DNA of 64,000 nucleotides from Shewanella phaeophyticola (GTDB taxonomy: Bacteria > Pseudomonadota > Gammaproteobacteria > Enterobacterales > Shewanellaceae): NCBI RefSeq assembly GCF_025398315.1, contig NZ_JAODOQ010000001.1, forward strand, positions 4,588,001 through 4,652,000, written 5' to 3'. Of this stretch, positions 19,516-29,477 are shown in pieces (positions within the stretch are counted from its first letter, which is position 1; every line of letters starts with the position of its first letter). A model generated the notes under the pieces. The model saw only the letters and a program-made list of their open reading frames with translations, did not search any database and was not told the DNA's origin. A program made the position numbers and the translations under genes.

Positions 19516-20844
19516 ATGACTCATAAACTCATCGCCTTGTTGATGACATTAGGTGTGCTAAGCACACCCACTGTGTCAGCAACACAAGCAGAAGACATTA
19601 ATAGCTTTACCTTAGACAATGGCATGAAAATCATGGTGCTTGAGGATAGCTCAATCCCTAATGCCAACATGTATATATTTTGGAAGGTCGGCTCGCGTAA
19701 TGAAGTACCTGGTATTACCGGTATTTCGCACTTTTTTGAACACATGATGTTTAACGGCTCAAAAAAGTTTGGCTCTAAAATGTTCGACCGCACCATGGAA
19801 GCTGCTGGTGGAGCCAATAATGCGTACACAACAGAAGACATGACAGTCTATACCGATTGGTTCCCTGCCAGCGGTATTGAAACGATTTTTGATCTTGAAT
19901 CTGACCGCATCGCCAACTTAGATATTAACCCTGAAATGGTTGAAAGCGAGCGCGGGGTGGTGCAATCTGAGCGTACCACAGGGCTTGAAAACTCTAACTG
20001 GCGCACCATTCAAGAGGCTCTTAAAAGTGTGGCATTTTCAGCGCATCCTTATAGCTGGTCGGTAATTGGTTATGAGTCAGATATTGCCGCATGAATCCTT
20101 GAAGATTTACAGCAATATCATAAAACCTATTATGCACCCAACAATGCGTTAGTGGTGATTACAGGTGATGTAAAACTTGCCCAGGTAAAAGCCTTAGCTG
20201 ACCAATATTTTGCGCCTATTCCAGCCCAAGCGCCGCCAAAAGCCGTGCGCACAGTAGAGCCTGAACAAAAAGGTGAGCGCCGTGTATTTGTTAAAAAAGA
20301 ATCGGTCAGTACCCCTAATATTATGTTGGCTTACCATGTGCCAGCCACTAGCCATGCCGATTATTATGCATTGGATTTATTAGCCTCAATGTTAAGCGAG
20401 GGCAACAGCTCACGTTTTTACCAAGCGTTAGTCGACAAGCAATTAGCCGTAGCCGCCGAAACTTATATGCCCATGTCATTTGATCCAAACCTGTTTTATA
20501 TCTTGGGTGTGGCCAATGCGGGCGTGAGCGCCGACACCTTAGAGAAAGCACTTATTGAGCAAATTAATTTAATTGCTAGTCAAGGCGTGACTCAGCAAGA
20601 GCTTGAAAAAGTGAAAAACATCAAGTTAATGGATTTTTATCGCACTATGGAAACCATTAACGGTAAAGCTAACACGCTAGGCACCTATGAGTTGTATTTT
20701 GGTGATTACACCAAGCTGTTTAATGCGCCAGAAGCCTATAACAAAGTGACTCCAGCTGACATTCAGCGCGTGGCACAAACCTATTTAATTAAAGCAAATC
20801 GCACTGTCGGTGTGCTCGCGGCGACTGAGGAGTCAGACAAATGA
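19516..20844 (+). pseudogene. M16 zinc metallopeptidase (catalytic subunit type), in-frame TGA
   Basis: 442 codons, one in-frame TGA at 20092-20094. Signal peptide at the start (MTHKLIALLMTLGVLSTPTV). The inverted zinc motif is HFFEH near residues 73-77, with the downstream glutamate in ESERGVVQSE. After the TGA the same frame runs on without a shift (ILEDLQQYHKTYYAPNNALV). Family members usually have Trp at this place (DI-A-W-x-LEDL), so TGG to TGA is the simplest cause. It overlaps the next M16 gene by ATGA, the known pairing of an active and an inactive M16 subunit in the periplasm. Confidence 0.8.
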
Positions 20845-22288
20845 AAACCAGCACTCATTCAACAATGACCTTGTCGTTATCAGCCATCGCCTTAGCATGC
20901 AGTTTAAGCCTAGCGGGTTGTGCAGCAACACAAAGCACCACTACTGAATCTGTCGCGGCAGGCCAAGTTTTGTGATGCCAAGCTATCAAAAAATCATCTT
21001 AGATAACGGCTTAACCGTTAATTTAATGGTGCAAAAAGAAGTGCCATTAGTCACCCTTGATGCAGTGATAAAAGCCGGAGCGGTTAATGACACCACCTCA
21101 GGTTTAGCCTATTTAACCTCACAAAGCTTAATGCTGGGGGCAGCGGGTCAATCTAAAGCAGATATTGAGCAACAACTCGACTTTATTGGTGCTAGCGTGA
21201 ATACCAACGCCGATGCCGAGGGCACTTATGTGCGCGCCAATATGATGACCAAAGACATCGACAATGTGTTGGCCATTTTCAGCAATGTTATACGCCAACC
21301 TGACTTTGACTCAACCGAGTTTGATAAACTTAAACAGCGCGAAATTGTGGGTTTGTCACAACAAAAAGAAAGCCCACGTGCAGTGATTAGCCGTTACTTT
21401 AGCAAGTTGGTTTTTGGTCAACACCCTTATGCTAATCCAGCTTCTGGCAACAGTGAGTCTATCGCAACCATTAATGCTAACGAGCTACGAGCATTCCATA
21501 AAGGTTACTATCAACCCAATAACATGACCATTAACGTCGTTGGTGATTTTGATGTTGCTGAGATGACCGCCAAGCTCAATAAAGCGTTTGGTGATTGGCA
21601 TGTGACCGAAACCGTGATGCAACCCGATCTTAGCCAAGACTTACCAACACTAACCAAGCCAAGAGTGTTGTTAGTCGACAAGCCTGATGCCATTGAAACC
21701 ACATTTTTAATTGGCGGTGTTGGCATTCGATATGACAATCCTGATTATGTTGGGTTAACGGTAGTGAACACCATTCTAGGTGGCCGTTTTACCTCATGGT
21801 TAAATGACGAGTTACGTGTCAATGCTGGGTTAACCTATGGTGCTCGTTCTGGCTTTAGCCCATATTCACAGTCTGGATTATTCCAAATTAGTACCTTTAC
21901 TAAGTCATCGACCACCAAAGAGGCCATTGATTTAGCTTTGCTGACGTATTCGCGTTTGTGGGAAAAGGGCATCGATCAAACAACGTTAGACTCAGCAAAA
22001 GCGTATGTAAAAGGTCAGTTTCCGCCTAAGTACGAAACCAGCGGCCAGCTTGCTGGGCTATTGTCTGACATGTATTTATATGGCATGAGCGATGATTTTA
22101 TTAACCAGTTCCAAGCAAAAGTGGATGGCCTTACATTGGCTGAAACTCAACGATTGGTTAAGCAGTATTTCCCGCAGCAAAATCTGCAGTTTGTGTTAAT
22201 TGGTAATGCAGCTGAGATCGGCGATATTGCCGCACAATACGGTGAAGTGACTCAGGTGAATATTACTGATACCGGATTTGGTCAGTAA
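20841..22288 (+). pseudogene. M16 peptidase-like partner subunit, lipoprotein; frame broken once near the N-terminus
   Basis: About 483 aa if joined. The ATG at 20841 overlaps the upstream stop and encodes a lipoprotein signal (LSLAGC, Cys near residue 27). This frame stops at 20971-20975 unless one T is added to the T4 run 20968-20971, after which it joins VMPSYQKIILDNGLTVNL. The body (from 20972) is an M16 fold but lacks HxxEH at the first domain (YLTSQSLMLGAA), so it is the non-catalytic partner. Likely a membrane-anchored heteromeric peptidase with the preceding gene. Confidence 0.78.
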
Positions 22289-22327
22289 GGGCTATTAACC
22301 TCAACGTGAGGTAGTCAATAAGCATCA

Positions 22328-22362
22328 AATGGCTCACTGGTTTTTAGTGAGCCATTTTTTTA
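22328..22362 (+). terminator. Rho-independent terminator after the M16 pair
   Basis: Perfect 11-bp stem AATGGCTCACT (22328-22338) / AGTGAGCCATT (22346-22356), loop GGTTTTT, followed by more T. Strong intrinsic terminator. Confidence 0.9.
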
Positions 22363-22429
22363 TCTTGAAGTTAGGTTAGACTGACATTCTAACGCGGAAT
22401 GGTATTACAGCTCATTAACCTAAGGGATT

Positions 22430-22962
22430 ATGATGAAAAAACGCCTATTGTTATTGCTAGGAGCATTGAGTGTGACTCTGTCTTTGAGTGCGAATGCCGA
22501 TAAGGTTGTATTGGCTGAGTTATGCCCGCAGCTGGTGGGTGAGTGGCAAGGCTCTGCAGCTAACCCCACATTAGACCCAATGGCAGTAACGACCTCGGTG
22601 ATGTGCTCGGCTGATCAGCGTAATTTATATATCAGTGTGAGCCGTGGTAGCCGTTTTTCAAACAGTGAAACATGGTGGTTTAGGCAGCAACAAGAAAAGG
22701 TGTTGCTGGTGTTCAGTAATGGCGTGACTGACGATGTCAGCCAGTCATTAACCTTGTATCGACATGCGGGCAGTTATTCTTTTTTAGGTAAAGGGGAGAT
22801 TAATCAGCGCCCAGCTTTAGTGCAATTGCAATTTGACCCGCTAGCGGCGAGTGTTAATCAACCCCGGGGGGGTGGTTATGGCAGCAAAGTGCGCATTATC
22901 TTGATGATGACAGCGAGCAATATAAAGTGGTTAGGGCGCTAAGCTTGTATAAGCCTGAGTGA
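22430..22962 (+). CDS. Exported hypothetical protein; C-terminal frameshift likely
   Basis: Signal peptide MMKKRLLLLLGALSVTLSLS, cleavage near ANA. The mature part starts with a lipocalin-like GEWQGSA and is beta-rich, with a conserved-looking SNSETWWFRQQQEKVLLVFS. As printed it ends at 22942 with an unusual Arg/Gly tail. Removing a base in the C4/G7 run at 22862-22872 gives WLWQQSAHYLDDDSEQYKVV and a stop at 22962, far more protein-like. Periplasmic; function unknown. Confidence 0.55.
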
Positions 22963-22966
22963 TACG

Positions 22967-23302
22967 CTACGCCATGAACATGTAAACTGCAAACCCTGCC
23001 CAGCTCAATAACAATAATCCGAGTAAACTCCAGGCCGCTGTGGTCATTTGGGAATTTGATTCACCTTGATGTATATCTGTATCATCGATTTGACGATGGT
23101 TACTTTTGGCCTTTAATTGCTGCTTACGGGCTTTGTCACGGTCGCGTGCTTTGGCTTTTTCACGTTTTTTATATTCTGCGATACCCTTTTCAATGCCGGC
23201 GGCAATTAACTTAGTTTGCTCTTTGGTTTGTCCCGGTTTTTGAGTCGCTTTTGCCATAGAAATCGCATCATTTTGGGTTTCTGGGGACGGTGTTTGTTTC
23301 AT
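22967..23302 (-). CDS. DUF2956 family membrane-anchored protein
   Basis: 111 aa from the ATG at 23302 (MKQTPSPETQND), which overlaps the trmL stop as TAATG. An upstream in-frame start at 23335 lies inside trmL and is unlikely. The body is ATQKPGQTKEQTKLIAAGI, then a very basic helix (AEYKKREKAKARDRDKARKQ) and a single C-terminal membrane helix. That is the DUF2956 pattern of Shewanella and Vibrio. Function unknown; translationally coupled to trmL. Confidence 0.78.
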   Translation of the reverse strand: MKQTPSPETQNDAISMAKATQKPGQTKEQTKLIAAGIEKGIAEYKKREKAKARDRDKARKQQLKAKSNHRQIDDTDIHQGESNSQMTTAAWSLLGLLLLSWAGFAVYMFMA

Positions 23303-23765
23303 TATTCTGCACCTACAAAACCTAATTGGCGCCAAGCTTCATAGCTAATAATCGCCACTGAATTAGACAGGTTTAAGCTGCGGCTATTGGCTGTCATTGG
23401 AATGCGTAAACGCTGCTCTAACGGTGTGGCGTTAATGATGTCCATTGGTAGTCCGCGCGTTTCAGGCCAAAAAGCATGATGTCTTCATCTTGAAAGGCGA
23501 TTTGGGTATGTGGACGACTGCCTTTTGTGGTGCATGCAATAATGCGTTTTCCCGGCATTGCGGCTAAAAAGCTTGCATAGTCTTTATGGCGCGTCACTTG
23601 AGTTAAATCGGCGTAGTCTAACCCGGCACGACGAAGTTTTTTCTCTTCTAAATCAAAACCTAATGGCTCAATTAAATGCAGGTGAGCACCGTTGTTGGCA
23701 CATAAGCGGATTATGTTTCCGGTGTTTGGGGCGATTTCGGGTTCGTAGAGTGCGATATGAAACAT
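23302..23765 (-). pseudogene. trmL: tRNA (cytidine/uridine-34-2'-O)-methyltransferase TrmL; frame broken once
   Basis: SPOUT enzyme that 2'-O-methylates the wobble base of tRNA-Leu. Start MFHIALYEPEIAPNTGNI at 23765 is the family N-terminus. RLCANNGAHLHLIEPLGF and GKRIIACTTKG follow. Near 23468 the frame is lost; adding one C to the CC restores GPETRGLPMDI and the knotted C-terminus ANSRSLNLSNSVAI, ending in WRQLGFVGAE and TAA at 23302. That gives 154 aa, the usual length. A conserved tRNA modification gene, so an indel error is the likelier reading. Confidence 0.88.
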
Positions 23766-23864
23766 AGTAACCTTATTCAGCACCATTAGAGTGCGAGGCA
23801 TAAAAACGGGAACAAAGTATACCTCAGCCGCACGTGAGCGTCATCAATCACCCATCAGGTAAAG

Positions 23865-24548
23865 TTAAAAGCTGTGAATTGAATATTGTTGCTGCCTAAG
23901 GTGAGACTCTATTGCCACTGCGCTAGCACATTGAGTGTTGAGCCATACGGCGATTGGGAATCGATAAAACACCATGGCGGAGTCTTGCAGTAAGATGGCT
24001 GGGAAGTTGAGTTTTTGGCTGGCGGCATTAATGGCCTCCTGGTCGCTATAGATGTAATCAACCTTCTGCGCTAGCAACAATGACACCCCTTGCTCAATGG
24101 TATCGACCAGTTTTAAGGTGGCGCCAAAATCAGTAAATGAGCGCACTTTTCTGTCATCGACGGCCATAGGTAAATGGGCTATGACTTTATCAGCCAGTTC
24201 CTTACCAATAAACACTTGTGGCTCTGCTAAGCGAAACAGTGTTAACGGAATTTTTTTGTCGTCTAAAATAATTTGTAAATGTTGCTTGGTTGGTTTTTGA
24301 GGCGGGAAGAAGCTTAAACACCAATCATTGTTGGCTAAATGGTTTTGCGCAGCACTACTTTTAATAAAAGTGATCTCTGGGCTTAATGCGCTGTAGGCAA
24401 ATGCACGCTGCAGTAAGGCAACAGCCTCACCCTGGTCGGCACGATGTTGCGTTAAATAAGGTGGATATTCAAACGCTATAACATCGATATTTTGTGCCTG
24501 GCTAGCAAAAATACTACAGCATAATAAACCAATGATTATTCGGTACAT
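23865..24548 (-). CDS. Periplasmic solute-binding protein-like (SBP family 3 type)
   Basis: 227 aa with a signal peptide (MYRIIIGLLCCSIFASQAQ). The remainder has the start VIAFEYPPYL and the later VDTIEQGVSLLLAQKVDYIY, both typical of the small extracellular solute-binding proteins (bacterial family 3 fold) found alone in Shewanella. No transporter genes adjoin, so it could be a sensor or scavenging protein. Ligand unknown. Confidence 0.6.
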   Translation of the reverse strand: MYRIIIGLLCCSIFASQAQNIDVIAFEYPPYLTQHRADQGEAVALLQRAFAYSALSPEITFIKSSAAQNHLANNDWCLSFFPPQKPTKQHLQIILDDKKIPLTLFRLAEPQVFIGKELADKVIAHLPMAVDDRKVRSFTDFGATLKLVDTIEQGVSLLLAQKVDYIYSDQEAINAASQKLNFPAILLQDSAMVFYRFPIAVWLNTQCASAVAIESHLRQQQYSIHSF

Positions 24549-24618
24549 ACAGTCTTCAGCAATGTGAACATAATGTTAAGCATAGCATCACATTGCGACG
24601 GTTTAACACTAATTTGAA

Positions 24619-25984
24619 TTAATTGGTTGGCAAATCAATTGTTACTATGAGTCCATGAGGTAAACGGTTTTTGGCAATAATTTTACCATTGTGAGCATAA
24701 ATGGCTGCCTGGGTAATCGCTAACCCTAATCCCCACCCTCCAGATTCACGATCTCTTGAGCTGTCTGGGCGGTAAAACGGGGTGAAAATGGCTTCTAGTT
24801 CGGCTTCTGGTAAACCGGATTCGTCATCTTTGACCACAATGGTGATGTGATTTTTAGATTGCGAGCTTGCTATTGAGACCGTTTTTTCGGCATAACGAAT
24901 GGCATTACGGAGTAAGTTCTCAATTGCACGTGATAAGGTTTTAGGTAAATGCTCAAAGCTTATCGATTCATCAATATTGATATGCAGTTGTTTACCTTGT
25001 TGCTCAGCTTCAAACTCGGCGTCATCAAGTACTTGGCTTAAGGTTTCGGTTAGCTCTGCTGTGAGCCGTTTTTCTGAGGCGTTGAGCCTCACTCGTGACA
25101 ATGTTAATAACTCGCTTATCAATGCTTCTTGCTGCAATGCTTCGTATTCAATACGGTCGAGTTCTGTACTGTGTTGGCCTTTTTTACGGGCTAACGCCAG
25201 TGACAATTGCAGACGAGTTAATGGGGTGCGCAGTTCGTGAGAGATATCGCCCATTAAGCGTTGCTGGTTATTCACCATCGTCTCAATGGCATCAGCCATG
25301 CCATTAAAGGCGACAGCAAGCTGGCTCATTTCATCGCGACGACTGGCGGTGGCGGCATCGACACGATTAGCTAAGTCACCTTTAGCAAGCGCATTGGCAC
25401 TGAGTCTAAGTGAGCGTAACGGTTTACTTAAATACCATGCGAGCAACCCACATAATAATCCAGATAAAAAAATGGCAAACCCAGCGGTGAGTAATTTGTT
25501 ATCAGTAAAAAGAAGAACCATGGCCGTGGATGATTATCTGGAAAGCGACCAAATAGGTTGTAGTTTTTGCCTTCAACGTCAAACTGATAAGGTCCAAATA
25601 TCAGCTCGTTTCTAAATTGATGGCTGATGGGATGATTGGCTTCTTCAGCCATTAATTGAAAGCGTCTAAATACCCGTGATACGCGTTTAGTATTAATGAC
25701 TTGACCGAGCTCGTCGGTAATATAAATGCGCAATGGACCTAGGCTTGGGTCAGGCCACGGTTTTGACGTTGAAGCGTTTTGTCGGTCAGTAAATCTGGGT
25801 GCTGCTGAATGTGTTCAGCCATTTTTTGCAAGATCCGTTCTTGGCTTGGCGGCAAAGGGGAACGATCTTGGTTAAGTTGCAATAAAGGTAACATTGCCAC
25901 TAAGGCAATAATTAATGAGCTACATAGCCAGAAGCCCAGTAACAATTTAATAAATAGCCGATTGAACGGATTAACCTTCAGCAT
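24619..25984 (-). pseudogene. cpxA: Envelope-stress sensor histidine kinase CpxA; frame broken twice
   Basis: Reconstructed at about 454 aa. N-terminal membrane helix (LFIKLLLGFWLCSSLIIALV), periplasmic domain, second helix (AGFAIFLSGLLCGLLAWYL), HAMP (KPLRSLRLSANALAKGDL), then HisKA with H-box GDISHELRTPLTRL and HATPase with ENLLRNAIRYA and GWGLGLAIT. One lesion near 25745-25760 (one G or C missing in GGCC) and one near 25500-25520. It overlaps the cpxR stop by one base, forming a cpxRA operon. Phosphorylates and dephosphorylates CpxR in response to misfolded envelope proteins. Confidence 0.82.
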
Positions 25985-26670
25985 TATGGGATCCAGATAT
26001 AACCTTTTCCACGCAGGGTTTTCACCCTAGGGCGACCATCTTGGCGTTCAGGAAGTTTTTTACGTAAGTTAGATAAGTGCATGTCTAAACTGCGGTCAAA
26101 CGGCATTAATTTTTTGCCTAATACATTTTCACTTAATGATTCTTTGGTGACCAGTTCGCCGCTTTTTTCAATTAAATGAAACAGCAATAAGAACTCGGTA
26201 CCAGTCAGGATAATCAATTGTTCATTGCAATAGGTTTCTTGGCGAGTTGGATCAAGGCGTAGGTCGCCAAATTGCAGCATGTCGCTAGACTGAGTATCTT
26301 GCTGTGTGGTTTGCGCTCGGCGTAAAATAGCGCGAATACGCGCCACTAACTCACGGTCGTTAAATGGCTTTGGCAAGTAGTCATCAGCACCAATTTCTAA
26401 CCCGACAACACGATCAATTTCATCGCCGCGAGCGGTTAACATTAATACCGGTGTTTGCTTGCGTTGGCGCAGTGCACGCAATACTTCAAACCCATTTAAT
26501 TTGGGTAGCATGACGTCGAGTAGAATTAAATCGAAATCTTGTTGCTGTGCGAGTGATAACCCTTGTTCACCATCATAGGCTTGGGTTAATGCAAAACCTT
26601 CGAGCTCAAGCAATTGGCTGAGCAGGTCGGATAAACCAATATCATCGTCTATCAATAAAATGCGATTCAT
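25984..26670 (-). CDS. cpxR: Response regulator CpxR (OmpR family)
   Basis: 228 aa. Receiver domain 1-115 with acidic pair DDD (8-10), phospho-acceptor in LILLDVMLPK (about D51), T in LMLTARGD and K in LPKPF. C-terminal winged helix contains TGTEFLLLFHLIEKSGE and RSLDMHLSNLRKKLPE, a close match to CpxR. Upstream of cpxA. The perfect CpxR box at 28383 in front of a CpxP/Spy gene 1.7 kb away supports the name. Confidence 0.9.
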   Translation of the reverse strand: MNRILLIDDDIGLSDLLSQLLELEGFALTQAYDGEQGLSLAQQQDFDLILLDVMLPKLNGFEVLRALRQRKQTPVLMLTARGDEIDRVVGLEIGADDYLPKPFNDRELVARIRAILRRAQTTQQDTQSSDMLQFGDLRLDPTRQETYCNEQLIILTGTEFLLLFHLIEKSGELVTKESLSENVLGKKLMPFDRSLDMHLSNLRKKLPERQDGRPRVKTLRGKGYIWIP

Positions 26671-26691
26671 AACTTTCCTCTAGCACAAAAT

Positions 26692-26730
26692 AAAATCGGT
26701 AGGTTAACTTAACATACCGATTTTCAATCA
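26692..26730 (-). terminator. Hairpin between the DsbD-like gene and cpxR
   Basis: Stem AAAATCGGTA (26692-26701) / TACCGATTTT (26715-26724). On the minus strand it is followed by ATTTTGTGC, and it lies 60-90 bp after the DsbD-like stop. Probably a terminator or attenuator separating that gene from cpxRA. Confidence 0.6.
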
Positions 26731-26780
26731 ATTAAAGATTATCTCATACTCGAAGCAAATTATATTAACATTGCATAGTT

Positions 26781-28217
26781 TTACATTTTAGCGTCAGGTT
26801 GCTTTTTAATGTAACGAGTGACTTTGACTACGATAAATGTCAATACAATTGCCCCTAATATCAAGCCTACTGAGAACACGGCATTTTGTAATGCTGCAGG
26901 GTTAAGAACTAACATGCCTCCTAAGCCAAGCATCATAATGCCAGACATAAGCTTAAGTACTTCGCCTTCTTTTTCAGTGAGTTTGCGTTTACCTAATGTC
27001 ATCGAGAACACAATAACAATGGCCGCTAAAGGAATGACATACACGATATTGTAGGCTATCAAATACATATAGCGTTGCATGGTATCAACGTCTGACAATG
27101 ACAACACTGAGGTGTAAATCATTGGAAATCCAGCGGTACACAGTAGCTCGTAGGCATTGGCTAAAATGGCCAAAATTGTTGAGCCTAAAATCATGGTCGG
27201 CAATGAGCTGGCTTTAGATAATTTGCCCATGCGTTTAATCAACGAGCCGCGATTTTCAACCGACATCGATAAACTCACATCACCTCGTCCATAGAAGTAG
27301 TCTTTAATATTGACCACCGCAGCGACCAATGCCAGCACCCCAGCGCAGGTAATAATGATGCCGCCATCGCCACCACCTAACAGCTGGAATAAGTTGAGCC
27401 ATGCACTCATAAAGATGAAATAGATAAACCCCGAGAAGAACACAAAAATGCCACCCACTAACAGCATGCGTTTACGGCTACCCGCATTAACCATAATGCT
27501 GAGTAAAAACAGCAACACAAAAAAGGCGCAGGGATTAAAGGCATCAACACCGGCCAAAACTAAGGTAAGTACAGGTAATGACATTTGCTCAGGATGAACC
27601 GCACCAATTAATGGAATATCAACAGGCTGTACTTGTGGTTTTTGTTCGATTTGGCTAGCGCTGTCAAATGACATGCCGCAGCTGCCTTCTGCTGATGGGT
27701 CGTCACTAGTGTCGGCACAGGTTTCAAATAAAGGGGCATCGTTGCTTGGTGCCGTCACAAGGAAGTCATCGAGTGTATTACCAATATCGGCTTGACCACC
27801 CTGGCGCTGGTAGCAATCAATGAGTCGCTCTAAAATATAACGTCCGGTGACATCATGGCTATTATAGCCAACCACTGCCTCGCCACAAATGGCAAAGTAA
27901 GGCACAGACTTGGGTTCTACCCCAGTGTGTTGCACCATTTGCATCAGTTTATCAACATTGCCGGGTTCACTTATTGCATAATCGTGCAAATCAATCCATT
28001 CAAAGCGCTCGCCTAATGCATCGATAAAGGGATGGGCTTCGCGGCAATGAGGGCAGGTTTTAGACCAAAAAAAATGTAGCTTTACTGCTGGCTGTGCACC
28101 TTGCTGTTGGCTATACCATAATGAGTTGTCTGCCGACGGGGAGGTGTTAGCTATCGCACTTGGGGTGAGTATTAATACACTTAGAAGTAACAGCAATTGG
28201 CCAATCAATCGGTTCAT
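26781..28217 (-). CDS. Thioredoxin-domain plus DsbD/CcdA-like membrane thiol transporter
   Basis: 478 aa from ATG 28217 (GGAA at good spacing; an earlier ATG at 28229 is possible). Signal peptide, then a periplasmic thioredoxin-like domain with redox motif SKTCPHCREAH near residue 60. A linker with extra cysteines follows, then 7-8 membrane helices with two conserved cysteines, FNPCAFF and LLCTAGFP, the DsbD/CcdA-type electron-relay pair. Predicted to carry reducing power across the inner membrane to a periplasmic thiol partner. Divergent from cpxP across a CpxR box, so a Cpx-regulated thiol-repair protein is a fair inference. Confidence 0.72.
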   Translation of the reverse strand: MNRLIGQLLLLLSVLILTPSAIANTSPSADNSLWYSQQQGAQPAVKLHFFWSKTCPHCREAHPFIDALGERFEWIDLHDYAISEPGNVDKLMQMVQHTGVEPKSVPYFAICGEAVVGYNSHDVTGRYILERLIDCYQRQGGQADIGNTLDDFLVTAPSNDAPLFETCADTSDDPSAEGSCGMSFDSASQIEQKPQVQPVDIPLIGAVHPEQMSLPVLTLVLAGVDAFNPCAFFVLLFLLSIMVNAGSRKRMLLVGGIFVFFSGFIYFIFMSAWLNLFQLLGGGDGGIIITCAGVLALVAAVVNIKDYFYGRGDVSLSMSVENRGSLIKRMGKLSKASSLPTMILGSTILAILANAYELLCTAGFPMIYTSVLSLSDVDTMQRYMYLIAYNIVYVIPLAAIVIVFSMTLGKRKLTEKEGEVLKLMSGIMMLGLGGMLVLNPAALQNAVFSVGLILGAIVLTFIVVKVTRYIKKQPDAKM

Positions 28218-28382
28218 AATCAATTCCATTAAAACGCTAGTAATCTGATTTTATGCCTATTTATGGTTAGTGTAAGGAGTAAGTCCCGATTACGTTAACC
28301 AGCTCGCATTACCATCATTTTTATCTGTGAAAATGCTAACTTTGTCATGCATTTTTTTATGCTTCATGGTATGGCGTGTGGA

Positions 28383-28397
28383 TTTACATAGTTTTAC
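28383..28397. promoter_or_regulatory. CpxR box
   Basis: TTTACATAGTTTTAC, which on the other strand is GTAAA-N5-GTAAA, an exact match to the CpxR consensus known from E. coli. It lies 102 bp before the cpxP/spy start and 166 bp before the divergent DsbD-like gene. A TTGACA at 28414-28419 may be the -35 of the cpxP promoter. One box could serve both genes. Confidence 0.82.
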
Positions 28398-28498
28398 TCA
28401 TAAGTCACCCTACTTGACATTGCATTGGTTAAACTGAGTATCAAATCTGCAAAGGCAGAAGCCAAACACAAGACTCATTTATACCGAGGAACTTAACA

Positions 28499-29005
28499 AT
28501 GAAAACATCTTCAATCTTTAAAACAAGTTTAGTTGCCTTAGTGGCGAGCTCAGCATTATTAGCCGGTCAGTTATACGCAGTTGACGACACCGACACCACA
28601 GCAAAAACTGAACAAATGGACAGAAATGGCGACAGACAGCAAGGCTCTAGAGGCGGCATGCATAACATGCATAAAATGTTGCGCAAATTAGACCTAACTG
28701 ACGCCCAAAAAGAGCAAGTGAAAGTGATTGCTGAAAAGTACAAAGCCGATCGCCCTGAGCGCCCAACGAAAGAGCAACGTGAAGCTCACCGTGCTGAGAT
28801 GTTGGCTCTAGTGACCAGTGCCTCATTTGACGAAGCCAAAGCAACTGAAATGGCTGAAGCGCAACACCAAAAGAGATTGCAAGGTATGTTGTCGCAGCTA
28901 AAAATGCAAAACGAAATTTACCAAGTTCTAACGCCTGAACAGCAGCAAGTTTTCCAAGAAGAGTTTGCTAAAGGTAAAGGCAAGGGTCATAAATCTCGTC
29001 GTTAA
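28499..29005 (+). CDS. cpxP: CpxP/Spy-family periplasmic stress protein
   Basis: 168 aa. Signal peptide (SLVALVASSALLAGQLYA). The helical body has two LTxxQ-type signatures: LDLTDAQKEQV (about 64-74) and VLTPEQQQVF (about 147-156), which define the CpxP/Spy family. Rich in Met, Lys and Arg, with a basic tail. Periplasmic holdase and, in CpxP, an inhibitor of CpxA. Preceded by a perfect CpxR box, which favours CpxP over Spy. A MITE-like element begins 4 bp after its stop. Confidence 0.82.
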   Translation: MKTSSIFKTSLVALVASSALLAGQLYAVDDTDTTAKTEQMDRNGDRQQGSRGGMHNMHKMLRKLDLTDAQKEQVKVIAEKYKADRPERPTKEQREAHRAEMLALVTSASFDEAKATEMAEAQHQKRLQGMLSQLKMQNEIYQVLTPEQQQVFQEEFAKGKGKGHKSRR

Positions 29006-29008
29006 TCT

Positions 29009-29292
29009 CTAGGGTCTGTTGATCTTTGCTGTTTGAATTTTGTTCGAGTTAAAAACGTTTTAATCGAGGCGAATGGATTGATGCCTAGCAATCTAAGCAA
29101 CTCTTTATTTGCGAAGAATCATTCAACAAAGAGTAAAACGTTTTTAGCCGAACCCTTCGGGCAGCGTTTGTTGGCCATTTTTACTGCGTTATCGACTTTT
29201 TATGTAGAATAACTACACCTCAAAGTCTCTGCCTTGTAAAAATGTCCAACAATTCGCTGCAAAAATAACCTTGAAAGATCAACAGACCCTAG
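29009..29292. mobile_element. MITE-like element with 19-bp perfect terminal inverted repeats
   Basis: Left end CTAGGGTCTGTTGATCTTT (29009-29027) is the exact reverse complement of the right end (29274-29292). Total 284 bp, no coding capacity. TA dinucleotides at both borders fit a TA-target duplication as made by IS630/Tc1-type transposases. It fills most of the 472 bp between cpxP and fieF and may also carry the terminator for cpxP. No full parental element in the window. Confidence 0.8.
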
Positions 29293-29477
29293 CCATGTTA
29301 AAGCTATTTAATCAAAGCCGTTACCTTGTGTAGCGGCTTTTTTGTTTATTCAAGTTTGCTAATGGTCACATTTTGATTAAAGGTAGAGTTGAAGTAAGTA
29401 AACTTTGTCCTAATGTGCTAGCTAACTTGCTATAGTAATGGTCGGTAAATTCAGCTAATAGAGTCGATAACGTTCTT

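Noticed and set aside
20092..20094. TGA read as Trp or selenocysteine
   Set aside because: The same gene ends in TGA at 20842-20844 and others do too, and no Sec/Cys is expected at this site; a nonsense substitution or error is simpler.
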